7,583 bases of DNA, from contig JAJZMR010000048.1 in NCBI GenBank assembly GCA_021847535.1, positions 1,403 to 8,985 on the forward strand, read 5' to 3'. A model generated the notes under the pieces. The model searched no databases, was not told where the DNA came from, and was given only the letters and a program-made list of their open reading frames with translations. This DNA comes from a bacterium (GTDB lineage: Bacteria > Babelota > Babeliae > Babelales > Babelaceae). Numbering within the stretch: position 1 is the first letter of the stretch; each line of letters begins with the position of its first letter. Below are positions 5,714 through 7,583 of the stretch, piece after piece. The position numbers and the translations under genes were made by a program.

Positions 5714-6898
5714 TTAGTCGATCTCTTTTTCAGATTCAGAAGACTCATCCAATTGCGGTCCAACTTGAGCTTCTTGAGCAGCAAAAAAGTCTTTTTCATT
5801 TAATTTTTGCTGAGCATATTCAGCAAGAGGACTTTGTGCCCGTTGCGCAAGCCTTAAAAGCTTTGCATACAAGTTTATAGGATTAATCTTTTCCAGAAGG
5901 CTTTGATCATTGATTAAAAATTTAAATGCTAAGGCATCTTGTTGCTGAGTTTCATCTGCTGGATCAAGCAATAAGGTTAAATAATATAAAGCATTCATTT
6001 TTATTGCTCTGTCTAAATCGCTTGGTCTGAGTTTATCTGGCGCTAATGCCTGATCAACAAGTCTATTAAACAATCGCTGCGCATCTTCCACCAATATATA
6101 TTTATTTTGCAGAAGGTCATAAACTATTTTTTGCTCTTCAAGTGCCGCCTGATCATTGCCTTCATTCCGCGCTATCTGCGCTTCAAGAAGAAGCTCTTGT
6201 AACTGAGCTATCTCTTTAAGAGCCTCACTTTCTTCTGGACTCATCGCCAATGATGCGCTCTCTTTTGCCTTCAGCCTTGGAAACGCACCATACAGACCCG
6301 CACCCACAAGTCCACTTGCCCCAAGAGCGCCACCAACAGCATACGGATTTAAACCAAGCTCAGAAAGTGATGGTCGTTGTGCTTCGTTTTTCAAAATAAG
6401 TTTTTTAAGATCTGTCTTAGAAAGCCTGTCCAGTTCACTTTGTACTGTTCGGCCAACAGCCCGCGCCTTTTGCCCAATCTGCTCTTTAAGCCGGTCAGTT
6501 TTAAGCCCAGCTTTTAAAAGCTCAGACTGCGCCGCACGTTGCGCTTCTTGATAAAGATGCTTTGATAACCCCTTAACCATTTCCTGCGGCTGTGCAAACA
6601 GTTGCTCTTTGGCTAGACCAGGAGCCTTCAAAAGGGCCTCTTCAGCCAAACGAATCCGTTCAGCAAGCTGATTGGTATCTAATATCTGCCTGTTCAACTC
6701 TTGTATATTTTCGCGTATCCGCTTAATGGTATCTTTAAGTGCCTGTTTAGTCGCGGTGGCCTTACCACGCGTAGCCCCATACAACTGCTGCAACGATGTC
6801 GGCGCTGATCTTCGGATAGCAGAACCAGCCATCCCATAAAGCATATCTGCCTGTATAAAACAGACCACTAATAGGTAAAAAAATCCTTTTTTTATCAT
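5714..6898 (-). CDS. Exported helix-rich protein with central glycine-rich membrane-like segment (394 aa)
   Basis: Not a family I recognise. An N-terminal signal sequence (MIKK, hydrophobic core to about residue 17-24) is followed by a long Gln/Leu/Ala/Lys-rich region (about 35-180) with coiled-coil character. A glycine/alanine-rich hydrophobic stretch (about 186-206, GGALGASGLVGAGLYGAF) could span a membrane. A second helical region (about 213-370) follows, with repeated Leu/Gln/Ala helices, and the tail is acidic. Cys occurs only in the signal (Cys13). Start support is GAGGG 6 bases before the ATG. It is the first gene of the leftward operon, 126 bases after the CPPC thioredoxin gene. Localisation to the envelope or secretion is likely; a role in host interaction is only a guess. 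The helical, Gln/Ala-rich build resembles effector or scaffold proteins, but no motif settles it. Confidence 0.85.
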   Translation of the reverse strand: MIKKGFFYLLVVCFIQADMLYGMAGSAIRRSAPTSLQQLYGATRGKATATKQALKDTIKRIRENIQELNRQILDTNQLAERIRLAEEALLKAPGLAKEQLFAQPQEMVKGLSKHLYQEAQRAAQSELLKAGLKTDRLKEQIGQKARAVGRTVQSELDRLSKTDLKKLILKNEAQRPSLSELGLNPYAVGGALGASGLVGAGLYGAFPRLKAKESASLAMSPEESEALKEIAQLQELLLEAQIARNEGNDQAALEEQKIVYDLLQNKYILVEDAQRLFNRLVDQALAPDKLRPSDLDRAIKMNALYYLTLLLDPADETQQQDALAFKFLINDQSLLEKINPINLYAKLLRLAQRAQSPLAEYAQQKLNEKDFFAAQEAQVGPQLDESSESEKEID

Positions 6899-6940
6899 AA
6901 AATACCCTCATTTTTATGCATTTATTTAATTTACAATTTT

Positions 6941-6970
6941 ATTTTAGCAATAAAATCAAATTAAAATCAA
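6941..6970 (-). promoter_or_regulatory. Candidate promoter of the leftward five-gene operon
   Basis: Read on the - strand: TTGATT (6965-6970), an 18-base spacer, then TAAAAT (6941-6946), matching four and five of six consensus bases. It lies about 40 bases before the 394-aa gene start in a 126-base gap that otherwise holds no gene. The area is extremely AT-rich, so chance matches are likely. No good terminator for the thioredoxin gene is visible in the gap, so read-through from it remains possible. Confidence 0.3.
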
Positions 6971-7024
6971 CAGTTGTATGACAAAAAAAGCACAATCCCT
7001 TAATAACTTAAGATAACCGGACAA

Positions 7025-7429
7025 TTATCGAGACGCGTTTTCAATAAATTTTTTTAATTGATTAACGTTTTGAAGCCCAGCAGAACGGCCTTTGATAGTG
7101 CCATTTACCATAAAAAGTGTCGTTGGAAGCGCAGTAACTCCATATTTCTGGGCAATTTTTTGAAATTTTTTAATGCTTATTGCAACAAAAATAATATTTT
7201 GAAACTGGGCATCATTGGACACCTGCTCAAAAATAGGTTTATATTGATTGCAAGGGGGGCAGGTATCTGAATAAAATTTTATCATCACCTGTTTTCCGCT
7301 TGCTATAAGCGATTGCAACTCTTCGACTGTCTGAATATGGAGCACAGCTGCATTAAGTTGCACATTAAAAAGAACTATTAAAACCCAAAAACAACGAATC
7401 GCTGCCAACCGAGCAAATAAATATTTCAT
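7025..7429 (-). CDS. Exported minimal thioredoxin with CPPC active site (134 aa)
   Basis: Probable periplasmic thiol-disulfide oxidoreductase. A hydrophobic signal sequence (about 1-27, cleavage near LNA/AV) precedes a compact thioredoxin domain (about 30-132). The active site is SDTCPPCNQYKP with Cys57 and Cys60, and the cis-proline is in ALPTT (Pro102). Thr replaces the Trp that normally precedes the first Cys, and CPPC replaces CGPC, so redox behaviour may differ from a housekeeping thioredoxin. The start is supported by CAGGAG, 7 bases upstream. It is shorter than the CSAC paralogue at the left end and lacks its charged tail. Fold and export are well supported; partner proteins are unknown. 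It may be its own transcription unit or the head of the leftward operon. Confidence 0.9.
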   Translation of the reverse strand: MKYLFARLAAIRCFWVLIVLFNVQLNAAVLHIQTVEELQSLIASGKQVMIKFYSDTCPPCNQYKPIFEQVSNDAQFQNIIFVAISIKKFQKIAQKYGVTALPTTLFMVNGTIKGRSAGLQNVNQLKKFIENASR

Positions 7430-7583
7430 ACAAGGGCTCCTGAAGATAACATATTAAAAAATAAACTTCTTATTTTTTAAAGATAGCAAGAAAAAGCTCA
7501 AATACCAAACCAAAGAAAGATTATACAAGATCTGTATGCGACCCAGATTCCCAATCCCGCTCAAACAGTACAAGTCAGATCGG
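7430..7583. other. Upstream region of the CPPC thioredoxin gene, to the window edge
   Basis: No supported gene. On the - strand a perfect TATAAT (7520-7525) could be the -10 of the thioredoxin promoter, about 90 bases before its start, but no good -35 is placed at 16-18 bases. Between it and the gene is an 11-bp A/T-only perfect inverted repeat (7454-7464 with 7470-7480). The last 50 or so bases are more GC-rich and unassigned; they could belong to a neighbour outside the window. Confidence 0.4.
7454..7480. repeat. 11-bp A/T-only inverted repeat in the thioredoxin leader
   Basis: TTAAAAAATAA (7454-7464), loop ACTTC, TTATTTTTTAA (7470-7480): perfect arms with a 5-base loop. It lies about 25 bases before the CPPC thioredoxin ATG, just upstream of its ribosome binding site. 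It could be a leader hairpin or an upstream terminator, or simply an AT-rich chance palindrome. Confidence 0.4.

Noticed and set aside
7058..7270. Open frame on the + strand opposite the CPPC thioredoxin (70 codons)
   Set aside because: It is antisense to a well-supported thioredoxin domain and has no recognisable content. Similar shadow frames at 120-353, 3327-3548, 3523-3780 and 4898-5080 were set aside for the same reason.
47..7429. Complete absence of TGA as stop codon (seven TAA, two TAG)
   Set aside because: Nine genes are too few to infer recoding, no in-frame TGA occurs inside the genes, and AT-rich genomes favour TAA.
7455..7582. Open frame on the - strand running in from the right edge (about 42 codons)
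   Set aside because: No start or ribosome binding site is visible inside the window, the peptide has no recognisable domain, and it passes through the AT-rich palindrome and probable promoter of the thioredoxin gene. It is too weak to call a gene end.
7530..7583. GC-richer stretch that might be part of a tRNA
   Set aside because: I looked on both strands for a T-loop of the TTCRANNC type and matching arms and found none; only a 5-bp ATCTG/CAGAT inverted repeat is present.

Overview
The window is AT-rich bacterial DNA carrying nine genes: two on the + strand (a ribonucleotide reductase operon) and seven on the - strand, almost all for exported proteins of small or unusual type. Strong AAGGAG-type ribosome binding sites, tight gene spacing and Lys/Glu/Gln-rich exported proteins, together with a Chlamydia-type reductase, suggest a Gram-negative, host-associated bacterium with a small genome. 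Candidatus Dependentiae (TM6/Babeliae) is my best guess and a Chlamydiae-like symbiont the main alternative. This placement is an inference from style; no rRNA or other phylogenetic marker is present.

Left part (1-902): a - strand gene for an exported thioredoxin-fold protein (CSAC active site) and a roughly 300-base divergent intergenic region. The latter holds a plausible promoter for nrdA, a pair of direct repeats overlapping that promoter, and a 10-bp hairpin followed by U-tracts just upstream of nrdA that looks like a transcription attenuator.

Centre (903-4451): nrdA and nrdB, 9 bases apart, with the nrdB ribosome binding site overlapping the nrdA stop, followed by a perfect 12-bp stem terminator. 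NrdA has one ATP-cone and all catalytic cysteines. NrdB has Phe (F120) where ordinary class I small subunits carry the radical Tyr, and Glu (E82) as first metal ligand. Every ligand is spaced as I recall for Chlamydia trachomatis NrdB, which points to a class Ic enzyme with a Mn/Fe cofactor. This is the best-supported notable result in the window.

Right part (4471-7429, all - strand): read in transcription order, an exported CPPC thioredoxin, then a probable five-gene operon: a 394-aa exported helical protein, a 77-aa exported protein, a 191-aa exported coiled-coil protein, a 48-aa Cys-rich microprotein starting 2 bases after the previous stop, and a 60-aa Lys-rich protein. It ends at the terminator it shares with nrdAB. 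None of these five belongs to a family I recognise. The two thioredoxins have signal peptides, so they are unlikely to be the reductants of the cytosolic NrdA.
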